Positions 41,969 through 50,537 of a DNA stretch of 62,102 bases are shown here, one piece after another. This stretch comes from Nanobdellota archaeon. Its GTDB lineage: Archaea; Aenigmatarchaeota; Aenigmatarchaeia; Aenigmatarchaeales; Aenigmatarchaeaceae. The translations under genes were made by a program, and so were the position numbers. The notes below the pieces were generated by a model. The model saw nothing but the letters and a program-made list of their open reading frames with translations. It made no database searches and had not been told where the DNA came from. Within the stretch, counting starts at the first letter, position 1, and each line of letters starts with the position of its first letter. The stretch is from the NCBI GenBank assembly GCA_018901755.1, contig JAHIDZ010000016.1:1-62102 (forward strand). Direction: 5' to 3'.

Positions 41969-44900
41969 TATAATCCATATCTCCTTCTATCTTTTAATTC
42001 TTGAAGTTTACCTTTGTTCCAACCTGTAATATTTTGATAATAACCAGTTATTCTCGACCAGCTTTGCACATTTTTACTTTGACAAGATGGACACGAATCT
42101 ACTAGATTACCTAAAGTAAATCCACAGGAATTACATATTGTTAAATCTTTAGTAAATGCCATGTACTGAATCGCTGTTTTTGTCGCGAGATCTTTAGTTA
42201 ATTTCATTACAGCTTCTGGATCAGGATTTGTGTCTCCTAACCACACATGACTCATTGCACCACCATCTGTTAAAGGATGAAACGAGCCCTCTACATTCAT
42301 TCTTTGGAATAACGGCACGTCTGCATTAGGCCTCACGTGAAATGAATTTGTATAATAAATAGAATTTGTTGATGGGTCTCCTTGATATACGGCTTTTGAT
42401 GGGAATCTTCTTTTATCAATTGTTGCAAAACGATACGCGGTTGATTCTGCTGGTGTTCTTGCTAACGCAAAGTTTAAACCAGTTTCTTCTCTAAGTTTAG
42501 CAACTTTATCTTTCATGTGTTTCATTACCTTTAATCCAAACATCCATGCAGCTTGATTTTCATGAAGTTCAGAACCTGTACAATATTTTACCATTTCATT
42601 TATTCCGACCATACCGATAGTAAAGCTCTGTTTACTTGGTTCATAATATCTGTCTCCTTTTTCATTTACTTTTTGTGCTAAGAAAGGTAACATTCCATTT
42701 TTTAGATTTTTTTCTATCAAATCTTTTCTTAGAAGCATAACTTGTTTAGCTACATCCATTCTTTCGTCTATCAGTTGGAATAGTCTTGATTCTTCTTTAT
42801 CTGATTCGTATGCAATCTGTGGTAAATTTATTGTAACTACTTGCAAAGAACCGCCACGAACTGTTCCATTTAACATATCATCTTTATCTGATGATGTTTC
42901 TAATGGCATAAGAAATGCACAACAATTTGATGAAAATATTCCGTCTGATGTAAGGAAATTATGATAGTTTTCAACATTTACAAGATCATAAACATAATCG
43001 CTATGCGTTTCTTCTATGATCTTAACTTCAAAGGTATGCAGATCACTCTGTAAGAAACGAGAATGAAACTCGTCACTCATATCAAGTCTTTTACTAGTTA
43101 TTCTTTTTCCTATCTGACATCTGTTCCAATGACCAACCTTTAAATCTTCTCTTGTTATGTTAAATGGTTCTGTTGGAATTCTTTCGTAAAAATCAAATGA
43201 TTTTCCAAGAACGGTAGGTACGTTATCAGAAAATGGCACACTATCTAAAAATGTCTTTTTCGCAAGATTGCTGGTTAATCGTAGCGAATAAGAATCCTCA
43301 CCATAATACTTTTCAAATGGGGTTCCTATTCTTAAACCAAGAATGAAAATATCATCTATTAAATTTCTATTACATAGATGTAAATCTATTTTGTCTGAAT
43401 TATGACCGTCTCCTCTAAACATGCCTAACATAAACTCTTTTATAATATACCATGGAGAATTCATTATAATTTCTGGAACTCTTTTACTGTGTGCATCATA
43501 ACCTGTTGATATATTTTCAAACAATTCGACCAATTCTTTGCTATATACATAAACCGTATTTGTTTTATTCTTTACAGAAATATCATATTTTGCGACCATA
43601 TTAAACTTATTTTTAAGTATAGTTGAAACATCATCAATATATTCCTTCTCGTTAATGTTAAAAGAAAAACTTATTTTGTTGTATCTTGTTTTTTTATTTG
43701 CTTTGTGCATATATCCTTCGCTTGCAAAATACCCAAACAGTCTTGCAAAATCACTATCTATCTCTAACTTCTTTCCAGCAAATTCAACGAATCTGTCAAA
43801 ATCAAATTCAAGCGGTATGTTCTTTGCGCCAATTAAATAATCTCCTACTTTAACATCTTCCATTCGTATTTCTATTATTTTACCGTCTCTAACGACTGGT
43901 ATTTTATGTTTTATTGTTCCTGAGAACATTCTATTTCCATCAAGAGTAAGTTTTAGTATCTTTTCTTTAGTTCGGTGTCGCATGACTTTTTCTATTTTCA
44001 TTTTCTTTATTTCGAGCGTATTGGTATCGAATGAAACTGCCATATCATTACAACTAGCGAGTTCGGTTTCTCCGTCAAATCCTTTTCTTATTTCCACGTT
44101 ACTAGTTTTCATTATAGAATCGACATATTCCCCGATTTCTATGTTCTGCAACTTTCCATCTCTTAGAATCAGTATCTTTTCACTTCCTGGTATTGACTGA
44201 TAACAAGAAAACTCTGGCATATATGGTTGTCTAATTATGTAATATGGCGTCCCAAACTTTGCTGCAAGTTCAGAAACTTTAAACAATTCTGTGCTATTTC
44301 CATTATTCATATGTTTAGGATCTATTGTAACTTCAAATTTAGGAAAATTGAACGGTTTACCTTGATAATCTCCTTCCATGTAAACATCTAAAAATGCATT
44401 AAATAATTTTTTTGTTTCGTCTTCATAATCGCCATAGGTTCCTTTTGCGTCAGAACCACGTAAACCTATAACTGGAACATCTTTTAACAAATTCGGTACT
44501 GACATATCTAAATCAATTGATGAAAAAACTGTTTGACCGCCTCGTGCAACGTACATCTGAGTCATTTCATAAATAAACAATTGTGCCATCTGTTTCATCT
44601 GTTTTTCCGTTAATCCTGCAACAATAGGAGCCATGAATGTATTAAAAAATGAAAATCCTTGACCACCAGCACAATTAGTTTGCGCTGCTGCTAGTACTTT
44701 GGCTGCATGAAGAAATGCCACTTCTGGTTTTTTTGCAGGACCTGCTATTGATGTATGCGTGCCAGTTCCGTCAGGCCTGAAGCCATTCTTAATAAAATAT
44801 CTCACATCATGACTAAAACAAAATGGTCTTGAAAAGAAATAATCTAAATCATGAACATGTATCTGTCCTAATATATGAGCGTCTGTTATTTGTTTAGGAA

Positions 44901-45555
44901 GTATTTTTAGAAGCGTATATTCTTTACTCATTGTATCTGCCATTATTTTATGTATCGTTTCTGGATTGTATTGTAAATTTGCATTTTCTTTTGATCCTTT
45001 TTCTATTATTTTACTTAAATCATAAACCGGCATTCCAATTCTTGTATAGAGACTACGTTCATTTGCAAATCCATGTTCGACCAATTTCACATTAACAATT
45101 TCTCTAACCAATGGTGATGTGATGTGCTCTAAATTTGCTGATTTAATAAACTTCTCTGCTTCAAATGCAATCATTTCTGCATCTTTTATTTCCATACCTG
45201 TTTCTTTTACTAGAGATTCGGCTATCTTACCTCTATTGAATCTCTCATATGTCTGCGATGAGGTTTGTATATAGACTTCTCCTGCTTTGAAACGTCTTGC
45301 TGCGGTTGGATCATATTTAGCAAGTAGCGCATAAATTAACGGACGTATATCAGACATCTTAATTCGACTATCTGCATAATGGTCTATCTCGTAAGAAACT
45401 TTTTTACAGGTATCTTCAGATGCTCCGGTCTTAGTGCATGCTGCGAAAACTTTATCTTTTGAATATTTTTCAGTTTTAGAAACCCAGAATAGAATATTGT
45501 TCTTATCTTTTGCGTAAAAATCTTCAATTACCTTAGTAGAGATATTACTTTTCAT
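41968..45555 (-). CDS. nrdD: Anaerobic ribonucleoside-triphosphate reductase (NrdD), intein-containing
   Basis: 1195 aa precursor, about 771 aa after splicing. N-terminal ATP-cone (WVSKTEKYSKDKVFAACTK), catalytic barrel (THTSIAGPAKKPEVAFLHAA, QTNCAGGQGFSFFNTF), zinc site CNSCGFTL...CPSCQSKN and the glycyl-radical motif RITGYYQ near the end. It makes deoxyribonucleotides without oxygen. The intein (residues about 454-877) sits before a CC pair (CCAFLM). AGGAAGG upstream is a ribosome site. First gene of the operon. Confidence 0.95.
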   Translation of the reverse strand: MKSNISTKVIEDFYAKDKNNILFWVSKTEKYSKDKVFAACTKTGASEDTCKKVSYEIDHYADSRIKMSDIRPLIYALLAKYDPTAARRFKAGEVYIQTSSQTYERFNRGKIAESLVKETGMEIKDAEMIAFEAEKFIKSANLEHITSPLVREIVNVKLVEHGFANERSLYTRIGMPVYDLSKIIEKGSKENANLQYNPETIHKIMADTMSKEYTLLKILPKQITDAHILGQIHVHDLDYFFSRPFCFSHDVRYFIKNGFRPDGTGTHTSIAGPAKKPEVAFLHAAKVLAAAQTNCAGGQGFSFFNTFMAPIVAGLTEKQMKQMAQLFIYEMTQMYVARGGQTVFSSIDLDMSVPNLLKDVPVIGLRGSDAKGTYGDYEDETKKLFNAFLDVYMEGDYQGKPFNFPKFEVTIDPKHMNNGNSTELFKVSELAAKFGTPYYIIRQPYMPEFSCYQSIPGSEKILILRDGKLQNIEIGEYVDSIMKTSNVEIRKGFDGETELASCNDMAVSFDTNTLEIKKMKIEKVMRHRTKEKILKLTLDGNRMFSGTIKHKIPVVRDGKIIEIRMEDVKVGDYLIGAKNIPLEFDFDRFVEFAGKKLEIDSDFARLFGYFASEGYMHKANKKTRYNKISFSFNINEKEYIDDVSTILKNKFNMVAKYDISVKNKTNTVYVYSKELVELFENISTGYDAHSKRVPEIIMNSPWYIIKEFMLGMFRGDGHNSDKIDLHLCNRNLIDDIFILGLRIGTPFEKYYGEDSYSLRLTSNLAKKTFLDSVPFSDNVPTVLGKSFDFYERIPTEPFNITREDLKVGHWNRCQIGKRITSKRLDMSDEFHSRFLQSDLHTFEVKIIEETHSDYVYDLVNVENYHNFLTSDGIFSSNCCAFLMPLETSSDKDDMLNGTVRGGSLQVVTINLPQIAYESDKEESRLFQLIDERMDVAKQVMLLRKDLIEKNLKNGMLPFLAQKVNEKGDRYYEPSKQSFTIGMVGINEMVKYCTGSELHENQAAWMFGLKVMKHMKDKVAKLREETGLNFALARTPAESTAYRFATIDKRRFPSKAVYQGDPSTNSIYYTNSFHVRPNADVPLFQRMNVEGSFHPLTDGGAMSHVWLGDTNPDPEAVMKLTKDLATKTAIQYMAFTKDLTICNSCGFTLGNLVDSCPSCQSKNVQSWSRITGYYQNITGWNKGKLQELKDRRRYGL
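42925..44196 (-). other. Intein in NrdD with LAGLIDADG homing endonuclease
   Basis: 424 residues. Block A aligns best with Ser1 (SIPGSEKILILRDGKL); a Cys three codons earlier is an alternative. Block B region is GTIKHKIPV; endonuclease motifs are LFGYFASEG and MLGMFRGDG; the end is NYHNFLTSDGIFSSN followed by Cys+1. As in the NrdG intein, the penultimate residue is Ser rather than His. Confidence 0.9.
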
Positions 45556-45584
45556 ATTAAGGACCTTCCTAGTTTTTTCAGCAC

Positions 45585-45610
45585 TGATTGCACCGGTATT
45601 GGTGCGGTCA
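45585..45610 (-). promoter_or_regulatory. Leader hairpin upstream of nrdD
   Basis: GCACC and GGTGC (45590-45594, 45601-45605) pair around a 6-nt loop, extended by TGA/TCA across a small internal loop. It is about 30 nt before the nrdD ATG at 45555, upstream of the AGGAAGG ribosome site. Possibly an operator or leader element controlling the nrd operon. Confidence 0.4.
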
Positions 45611-45759
45611 CTAAATGGTATGTCGTTAGAGTAAGTAAACTTAGTTAGAAATTAACATATTAAAAGGTTTCTATTCTCTAGAATATTTATTTTTCTATTA
45701 TTACTAACTAATGAATTTTAAAGAAATACTTTTTAATAGTAAAACTATGATATACTTTT

Positions 45760-46296
45760 ATGAGATTGTTCATATCTATTGAAATTTCTGAAAAGCTTAA
45801 AGATAAAATCGTTGATTTGCAGCAAAAATTCAAAGATTTTCATATAAAACTCGTTGAACGTGAAAATCTGCACTTTTGTCTTATGTTTATCGGAGACGTT
45901 GAAGAAGACAAGTTAGATTTGATTAAAACGGCCATGAATAATGTTTCTAAAATCAATAAATTTGAAATTGGAATAGCTGGAATCGGTGCATTTCCTAATA
46001 AAGACTTAGCTAGTGTATTTTTCTTAGACATTAAAGAAGGTAGGAAAAATATGATTAATTTAGCACTATTGCTTAGAAAAGAACTACCAGATTTTAAGTC
46101 TGGAAAACCTTTTACACCACATCTTACTTTAGGCCGTATTAAATCTGATAATGATAAATTAAAACCGATATTCAATAAAGTTGAAAATATTGATATCGGC
46201 AAGATGACTGTTGATAAAATGGTTCTAATTAGTTCTAAACTGACTGTTAAAGGACCGATTTATGTAGAAATGTATTCTGTTAGGCTAACATTATAA
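45760..46296 (+). CDS. thpR: RNA 2',3'-cyclic phosphodiesterase (ThpR/LigT)
   Basis: 178 aa 2H phosphoesterase. The second HxT motif is canonical (HLTLGRI); the first reads HFCLMF, with Cys where Thr/Ser is usual. RLFISIEIS at the start and the two-lobe repeat are typical. It opens 2',3'-cyclic phosphate ends of RNA, and historically also ligated tRNA halves in vitro. Convergent with the next hypothetical gene, 3 nt away. Confidence 0.88.
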   Translation: MRLFISIEISEKLKDKIVDLQQKFKDFHIKLVERENLHFCLMFIGDVEEDKLDLIKTAMNNVSKINKFEIGIAGIGAFPNKDLASVFFLDIKEGRKNMINLALLLRKELPDFKSGKPFTPHLTLGRIKSDNDKLKPIFNKVENIDIGKMTVDKMVLISSKLTVKGPIYVEMYSVRLTL

Positions 46297-46299
46297 AAT

Positions 46300-46677
46300 T
46301 TAGTCGAAATTCATTGGTGTTTTTAAGCAGGTGCATTTTGATACATAATTTAAATTTTTATCTCTCCCACTGGCATCAATTGTTTTTAAACCTTTCTTAA
46401 CACATGGACTATGACATATTAAAGATTTCCTTTCGTCATCATTCCATTGCATATCTAGCGGTTTTCCATATGCGTCTCTCTCAAATGTTTGTATGGCAAC
46501 AAATGAAATTAAATCATCGCGATCTTTTGGAACTTTTCTACATTTGATATCATCACGAATTTCATAAGTTTCTTTCTTTACATTAATACTGATTGGAACC
46601 CTAAAACCTCGGCTACATCTATATCCTTTATCTCGTGATGCTAAATCGTAGTCGCTACCACCATCAGATTCTCCCAT
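46300..46677 (-). CDS. Hypothetical small Cys-containing protein
   Basis: 125 aa, unrecognised. Cys pairs in YRCSRG, IKCRKV, LICHSPC and SKCTCLK suggest metal binding. The promoter on the minus strand is TGTTTAAATCCTTTTCGG, TTTAAA about 26 nt before the ATG. Superficially similar in size and Cys layout to the 121- and 130-aa proteins elsewhere in the window, without a clear alignment by eye. Confidence 0.55.
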   Translation of the reverse strand: MGESDGGSDYDLASRDKGYRCSRGFRVPISINVKKETYEIRDDIKCRKVPKDRDDLISFVAIQTFERDAYGKPLDMQWNDDERKSLICHSPCVKKGLKTIDASGRDKNLNYVSKCTCLKTPMNFD

Positions 46678-46690
46678 AGAAATAATAGTA

Positions 46691-46708
46691 CCGAAAAGGA
46701 TTTAAACA
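46691..46708 (-). promoter_or_regulatory. TTTAAATCCTTTT promoter of the 125-aa gene
   Basis: Minus strand TGTTTAAATCCTTTTCGG; TTTAAA is 26 nt before the ATG at 46677, giving a leaderless mRNA. Confidence 0.6.
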
Positions 46709-46765
46709 CAATTACTACCACCGGTGAAAATAATCTTTATACTAAAGCTACTCTTCTTCTAAATC

Positions 46766-47119
46766 ATGGACAATAAAACAATAATCAAAATATCATTGTC
46801 TGTAGCGATGATCGGAATAATAGCTATGTATATTTTTACCAACATCTCACTTAATGCAATATCTATAGCTGAAGCATCAAATTTTCTAGGTGAGAAAGTT
46901 ACTGTAAAAGGAGATGTATCTAACTACAGATTAAGCAAAGATGGACATGCTTTCTTCACAATAAATGATTTTACTGGATCTATGAAAGTTGTTGCATTTA
47001 GAAACTCTAATATTGAAAATGCTTATAATCTAAAAGATGATCAAAAAATAACATTATCTGGGAAAGTTCAAGAATATAAGGGCGCTATGGAAATAATTGC
47101 TTCTAAGATTGATTCCTAG
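46766..47119 (+). CDS. Membrane-anchored OB-fold protein
   Basis: 117 aa. One N-terminal membrane helix (IIKISLSVAMIGIIAMYIF), then an OB fold of the tRNA-anticodon-binding type: GEKVTVKGDVSNYRLSKDG, HAFFTINDFTGSMKVVAF and QKITLSGKVQEYKGAMEI. Similar extracytoplasmic OB domains bind nucleic acid or oligosaccharide; the ligand is unknown. Confidence 0.7.
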   Translation: MDNKTIIKISLSVAMIGIIAMYIFTNISLNAISIAEASNFLGEKVTVKGDVSNYRLSKDGHAFFTINDFTGSMKVVAFRNSNIENAYNLKDDQKITLSGKVQEYKGAMEIIASKIDS

Positions 47120-47126
47120 TGATATT

Positions 47127-47801
47127 ATGGATATTTTAATAAAATTCAAAGGCCCTTGTGATTATAAAGTTTGCCCAGACCTAGGCTATCTAGTATTAAC
47201 TAGAAAAGAAAACATAGATATTTGGAATAAAATTGAAAATTTAAATAAAAGATTTTGTTTGCAATTCCAGTATTCTAAATGCCAGTTTTGTGAAAATCTC
47301 GGATGCCTTATTACAAATATTGATAAGCCAATATATCTCTGCCCAACACATATTTATGAATTATTTAATGAAAATTGGAGGAACCCCAAAGAACTAAAGA
47401 TTAACAAGAAAGATATACAACCAACCATAAATGAAAATGCACTAAATAAGCAATTGCTAAATCAACCGACCATAAAACACCAACGGATTATAGATAAAAT
47501 TAGCAAAATTGGTAAGAGCCTTGGATATAGTGTTTTTACCGAATATTCTGTTGGGTTTGGAAAAAACTTTGGTAGAATCGATGTTGTATTTAAGAAAAAT
47601 AAATTTACCTTTGGGTTTGAAGTTGAAAACTATAAAAATTTAAGTTATAATACATCTCGAAAAAGAATAATTAGTAAAGATATGAAAAAATTAAAAATGC
47701 TTGGTGGCGGCGTTATAATTTCTACACGCATTGAAGATAGAATAGACGAATTGTTCATAAGACGGCTGTTAATAGAGAAAAAACTAAGAATATTGGAATG
47801 A
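47127..47801 (+). CDS. Zinc-finger plus PD-(D/E)xK nuclease-like protein
   Basis: 224 aa from ATG 47127 (MDILIKFKGPCDYKVCPD). The N-terminal half has Cys/His pairs (CQFCENLGC and YLCPTH) for a zinc site. The C-terminal half has the nuclease core: FGRIDVVF (Asp) then FTFGFEVENYKN (ExE in place of ExK), a pattern of restriction-like enzymes. The longer TTG frame from 47097 overlaps the previous gene. Possibly a defence or repair nuclease; not assigned to a named family. Confidence 0.55.
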   Translation: MDILIKFKGPCDYKVCPDLGYLVLTRKENIDIWNKIENLNKRFCLQFQYSKCQFCENLGCLITNIDKPIYLCPTHIYELFNENWRNPKELKINKKDIQPTINENALNKQLLNQPTIKHQRIIDKISKIGKSLGYSVFTEYSVGFGKNFGRIDVVFKKNKFTFGFEVENYKNLSYNTSRKRIISKDMKKLKMLGGGVIISTRIEDRIDELFIRRLLIEKKLRILE

Positions 47802-48098
47802 TTAGTCCTTATTTCTTATACGCCTTGCTAATTCTAATGACATTATAAGATCTTTGAAACTGACATCCAGTTTTAATTTAATCATCCGTATTCTTAATTT
47901 TGGGTGCAATTTACTCTCATCTATTACATTTTTAAAATAATGATCTAAATACCATCTTACAGTAACCTGATTCAATTGCGCCATTCTTGCAAGTTCTGCT
48001 ACATATAACCAATCATTTGATTCTTTTAGAACTAAGAATATTCTGGCTAACTTTTTATGATCTATACCCTTCTGAATTGTCCTATTATGTTTAGTCAT
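47802..48098 (-). CDS. Small helix-turn-helix protein
   Basis: 98 aa. Predicted HTH: LYVAELARMAQLNQVTVRWYLDHYF, with basic flanks and a helical C-terminus. A likely DNA-binding regulator. The upstream region 48099-48278 carries the palindrome ACTCTCACA-AA-TGTGTGAGT at 48226-48245. Convergent with the nuclease-like gene with no gap. Confidence 0.6.
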   Translation of the reverse strand: MTKHNRTIQKGIDHKKLARIFLVLKESNDWLYVAELARMAQLNQVTVRWYLDHYFKNVIDESKLHPKLRIRMIKLKLDVSFKDLIMSLELARRIRNKD

Positions 48099-48225
48099 GT
48101 TCTCTATTACTAATCTAGTAGTACCTTAAATATAAAGTTGTATAATAACTGTTTTACTTCTCTGTTCATAGAAATAGACTTTAAAACTCCTTATTAGTAC
48201 ACTCACTATAGTACTGCTTTTTACC

Positions 48226-48245
48226 ACTCTCACAAATGTGTGAGT
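48226..48245. promoter_or_regulatory. Near-perfect palindrome ACTCTCACA / TGTGTGAGT
   Basis: Two nonamers in inverted orientation around AA, differing by one base from perfect symmetry. The ACTCTCACA word also occurs at 32593, 33684 and 33886 in other non-coding regions, so one regulator could read them all. Confidence 0.45.
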
Positions 48246-48278
48246 ATAACAGTGTTATAATTCAATATTTGGTTTAAA

Positions 48279-49235
48279 CTAACATTCACAACTGAAATCT
48301 AATTTTTGCTGATTATCAGCTAATTTATGTTTCATGTTTCTTGGTCTATATGGTCTATTTCCATCTACCCAGCATATTCCGCTTGCACCATGATATTCCT
48401 GACCGTTCTTTTGTAAGTTTCTTGCTTCTCGCTCTACATAAAGATCTCTTTTACACGGTTTTTCAAATACACAATTTTTCTTACATTTTGTATTTTTTAC
48501 ACAAGATTGAGAACCAAGTACCCACATCTGCCCTTGTGTTTCAAATGGACTAAATTCTTTATTTTCTTTGAAAAATCTTTGATACTCATTTCTTAAGAAT
48601 TTTTCAAGAACACCTTGTCTTGTTTTTCCCTCAAAATCACAAACATCTCTTCTTACACTTATTCTTTGGACATGGACGTCTACTGGAATATTCAAATCTG
48701 TCTCATCAAATGATTCTATTATATCATATTTTTGTAACCAGTATAACAAAAGTGCACTCTGTTTATATGCAAATCCACTAAATTTCATTACTTCTTTTTG
48801 CGCATCAACTATATTTTCCGTTTTATGAGTATTAGTTATATTGTCATCATATTCTTTGAATAAATCAGCATCATACCTCCATCTTCTGAACATTTCGTCT
48901 GGTATGTGTTTTATTTGTTCTACAAAACTCGCAAGTTCGTCATCATCAACTTCTCTTACATGCGCCGGATTGAACATCTCAGGTTGTTTCTCATGAAGAT
49001 TTCTCATTCTTGGGAATAATTCGTCTGCAACTGTTTGGTAATTTGTTACAGAACACCAAAAAAGATAATTTGCATGTTCTTTTGATTTTGGTTCAACGTT
49101 ACTTGGTAAAGTTGCTTCTGGCATCTGCTTATCTCTGTAATGTTTGAATGCGCCAACCTCAAGATTCCAGGCCTGTTGTAGTTCATAACACATTGCATAT
49201 GCTTTCTCATCATCAAATGTAAAATTGTTATTCAT
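48279..49235 (-). CDS. Endonuclease III-like HhH-GPD protein with Cys cluster
   Basis: 318 aa. The HhH with catalytic Lys is FSGFAYKQSALLLYWL; the catalytic Asp lies in IPVDVHVQRISVRR; near the end four Cys are spaced C-x5-C-x3-C-x5-C (SCVKNTKCKKNCVFEKPC), close to but not the C-x6-C-x2-C-x5-C 4Fe-4S loop of endonuclease III. Presumably a base-excision glycosylase/AP lyase on an unknown lesion. The N-terminal 150 residues are unrecognised. It overlaps the upstream gene by 8 nt. Confidence 0.65.
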   Translation of the reverse strand: MNNNFTFDDEKAYAMCYELQQAWNLEVGAFKHYRDKQMPEATLPSNVEPKSKEHANYLFWCSVTNYQTVADELFPRMRNLHEKQPEMFNPAHVREVDDDELASFVEQIKHIPDEMFRRWRYDADLFKEYDDNITNTHKTENIVDAQKEVMKFSGFAYKQSALLLYWLQKYDIIESFDETDLNIPVDVHVQRISVRRDVCDFEGKTRQGVLEKFLRNEYQRFFKENKEFSPFETQGQMWVLGSQSCVKNTKCKKNCVFEKPCKRDLYVEREARNLQKNGQEYHGASGICWVDGNRPYRPRNMKHKLADNQQKLDFSCEC

Positions 49236-50490
49236 ATTTATCCTCTTTTAGTTTATCTTTAGCTACTTTCCTAGCATAATTAAAATTTCCAGGTTCCTTA
49301 TCTGGGAATAGTTCTTGTTTTATTTTTTTCTTTAATGCGAGAACTTCATCTTTCTCTTCTTCAAGAGTATTAGAATATGAGCTTCTTTTTCTAAGCTCAT
49401 CAGTAATCTTATCTTTGTCCCCAAAATTTTCAATCATAGTTTGTTGTTTTTCGAGATTGCGTATTATTCTTTTAACTTTTTTATGTTCTTTTTCGATTCT
49501 CTGAAGCTCATCATTAAGTTCACTAAGAACATCCTGATCCAACAATTCGTTCACCTGCGCCCATTTAAAAAGTTTGTGTCTTTTAAGAAGTGTTTGTTGT
49601 ATAACTGCATTTTCTACATTTTCCGAAAAATCTGTTAGACCAATAAGACCGTCTCTTACATATTGAAATCGATCATCTTTGAATATATATTTTGAAAGTT
49701 CGGTTGGTTTAAGGAAAAATATTGAATAATTTTTTACGAATTTTTCTCTATCAATTTCTCCAGAAGCTAATTTGGTATTTACAAGACGATCATCATAATC
49801 CATTGACATTTCCCAAATCTTTCTGAGTGCACATTCAAATTGTATTCTTTTATGTATTTTTTCATTTTTTGTTACAAATGCTATAACATCTCCTTCACCG
49901 TTTGCAACCTTTTTTCCAATTGTTCCAGATGCACATGTTGTTATAAGACCTGATAAAAGACTATCCGTAGATTCCATGGATAATGATGGCAAATTATTAT
50001 CAAAATAATATGCATAGGCCGGATTTAGTATGCTAAATTCATATCGTTCGCCTCGGCTACTATCTCTTGTAGCTCGTCTTAAAACGTCACCAGATGGCAT
50101 TTTTTCCATAAGATATTCATAAGAATTTTTATCACTAAATGTAACTGGTATGATTTTCCTTCCATCCTTGTGTGGTTTTGCTATCTTTGCATATAAAACT
50201 CCTAATACGTCTAGAAAGTTTCTTCTATCTTTTAATGATATCCCACGGTGACCAATATCAAATTCCCATGCATCATATTCTGCACATATAGATTGAATCT
50301 CTGGATCTTTCTGTATTATATCTAAAGTTTTTTTATAAACACGACGTTCTGTTTTGGTCATTTCTCTTTCCTGTCGACAATAGCCAACAACTTTTTCCGC
50401 AAGTACTTCTGCATCTATCTTACGAACTACCTTTCGCCAGCCTTCTGATAAACTAAAATCTTCAGGATTAAATTTATATTCCATTACCAT
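49228..50490 (-). CDS. Hypothetical protein with C-terminal coiled coil
   Basis: 420 aa, no family recognised. The N-terminal 300 residues look globular; residues about 310-400 are strongly charged and heptad-like (ELNDELQRIEKEHKKVKRI, EEEKDEVLALKKKI), a coiled coil. Its stop overlaps the start of the EndoIII-like gene, so the pair is probably co-expressed and may function together in DNA repair. Promoter TTTAAATCC at 50520-50537. Confidence 0.6.
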   Translation of the reverse strand: MVMEYKFNPEDFSLSEGWRKVVRKIDAEVLAEKVVGYCRQEREMTKTERRVYKKTLDIIQKDPEIQSICAEYDAWEFDIGHRGISLKDRRNFLDVLGVLYAKIAKPHKDGRKIIPVTFSDKNSYEYLMEKMPSGDVLRRATRDSSRGERYEFSILNPAYAYYFDNNLPSLSMESTDSLLSGLITTCASGTIGKKVANGEGDVIAFVTKNEKIHKRIQFECALRKIWEMSMDYDDRLVNTKLASGEIDREKFVKNYSIFFLKPTELSKYIFKDDRFQYVRDGLIGLTDFSENVENAVIQQTLLKRHKLFKWAQVNELLDQDVLSELNDELQRIEKEHKKVKRIIRNLEKQQTMIENFGDKDKITDELRKRSSYSNTLEEEKDEVLALKKKIKQELFPDKEPGNFNYARKVAKDKLKEDKYE

Positions 50491-50519
50491 AAAATCACTC
50501 GGTAATTAAACTCTTGGGT

Positions 50520-50537
50520 AGAAAAGGATTTAAACCC
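50520..50537 (-). promoter_or_regulatory. TTTAAATCCTTTT promoter of the 420-aa gene
   Basis: Minus strand GGGTTTAAATCCTTTTCT, overlapping the tgtA stop codon; TTTAAA is about 41 nt before the ATG, so a short leader is expected. Confidence 0.55.
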
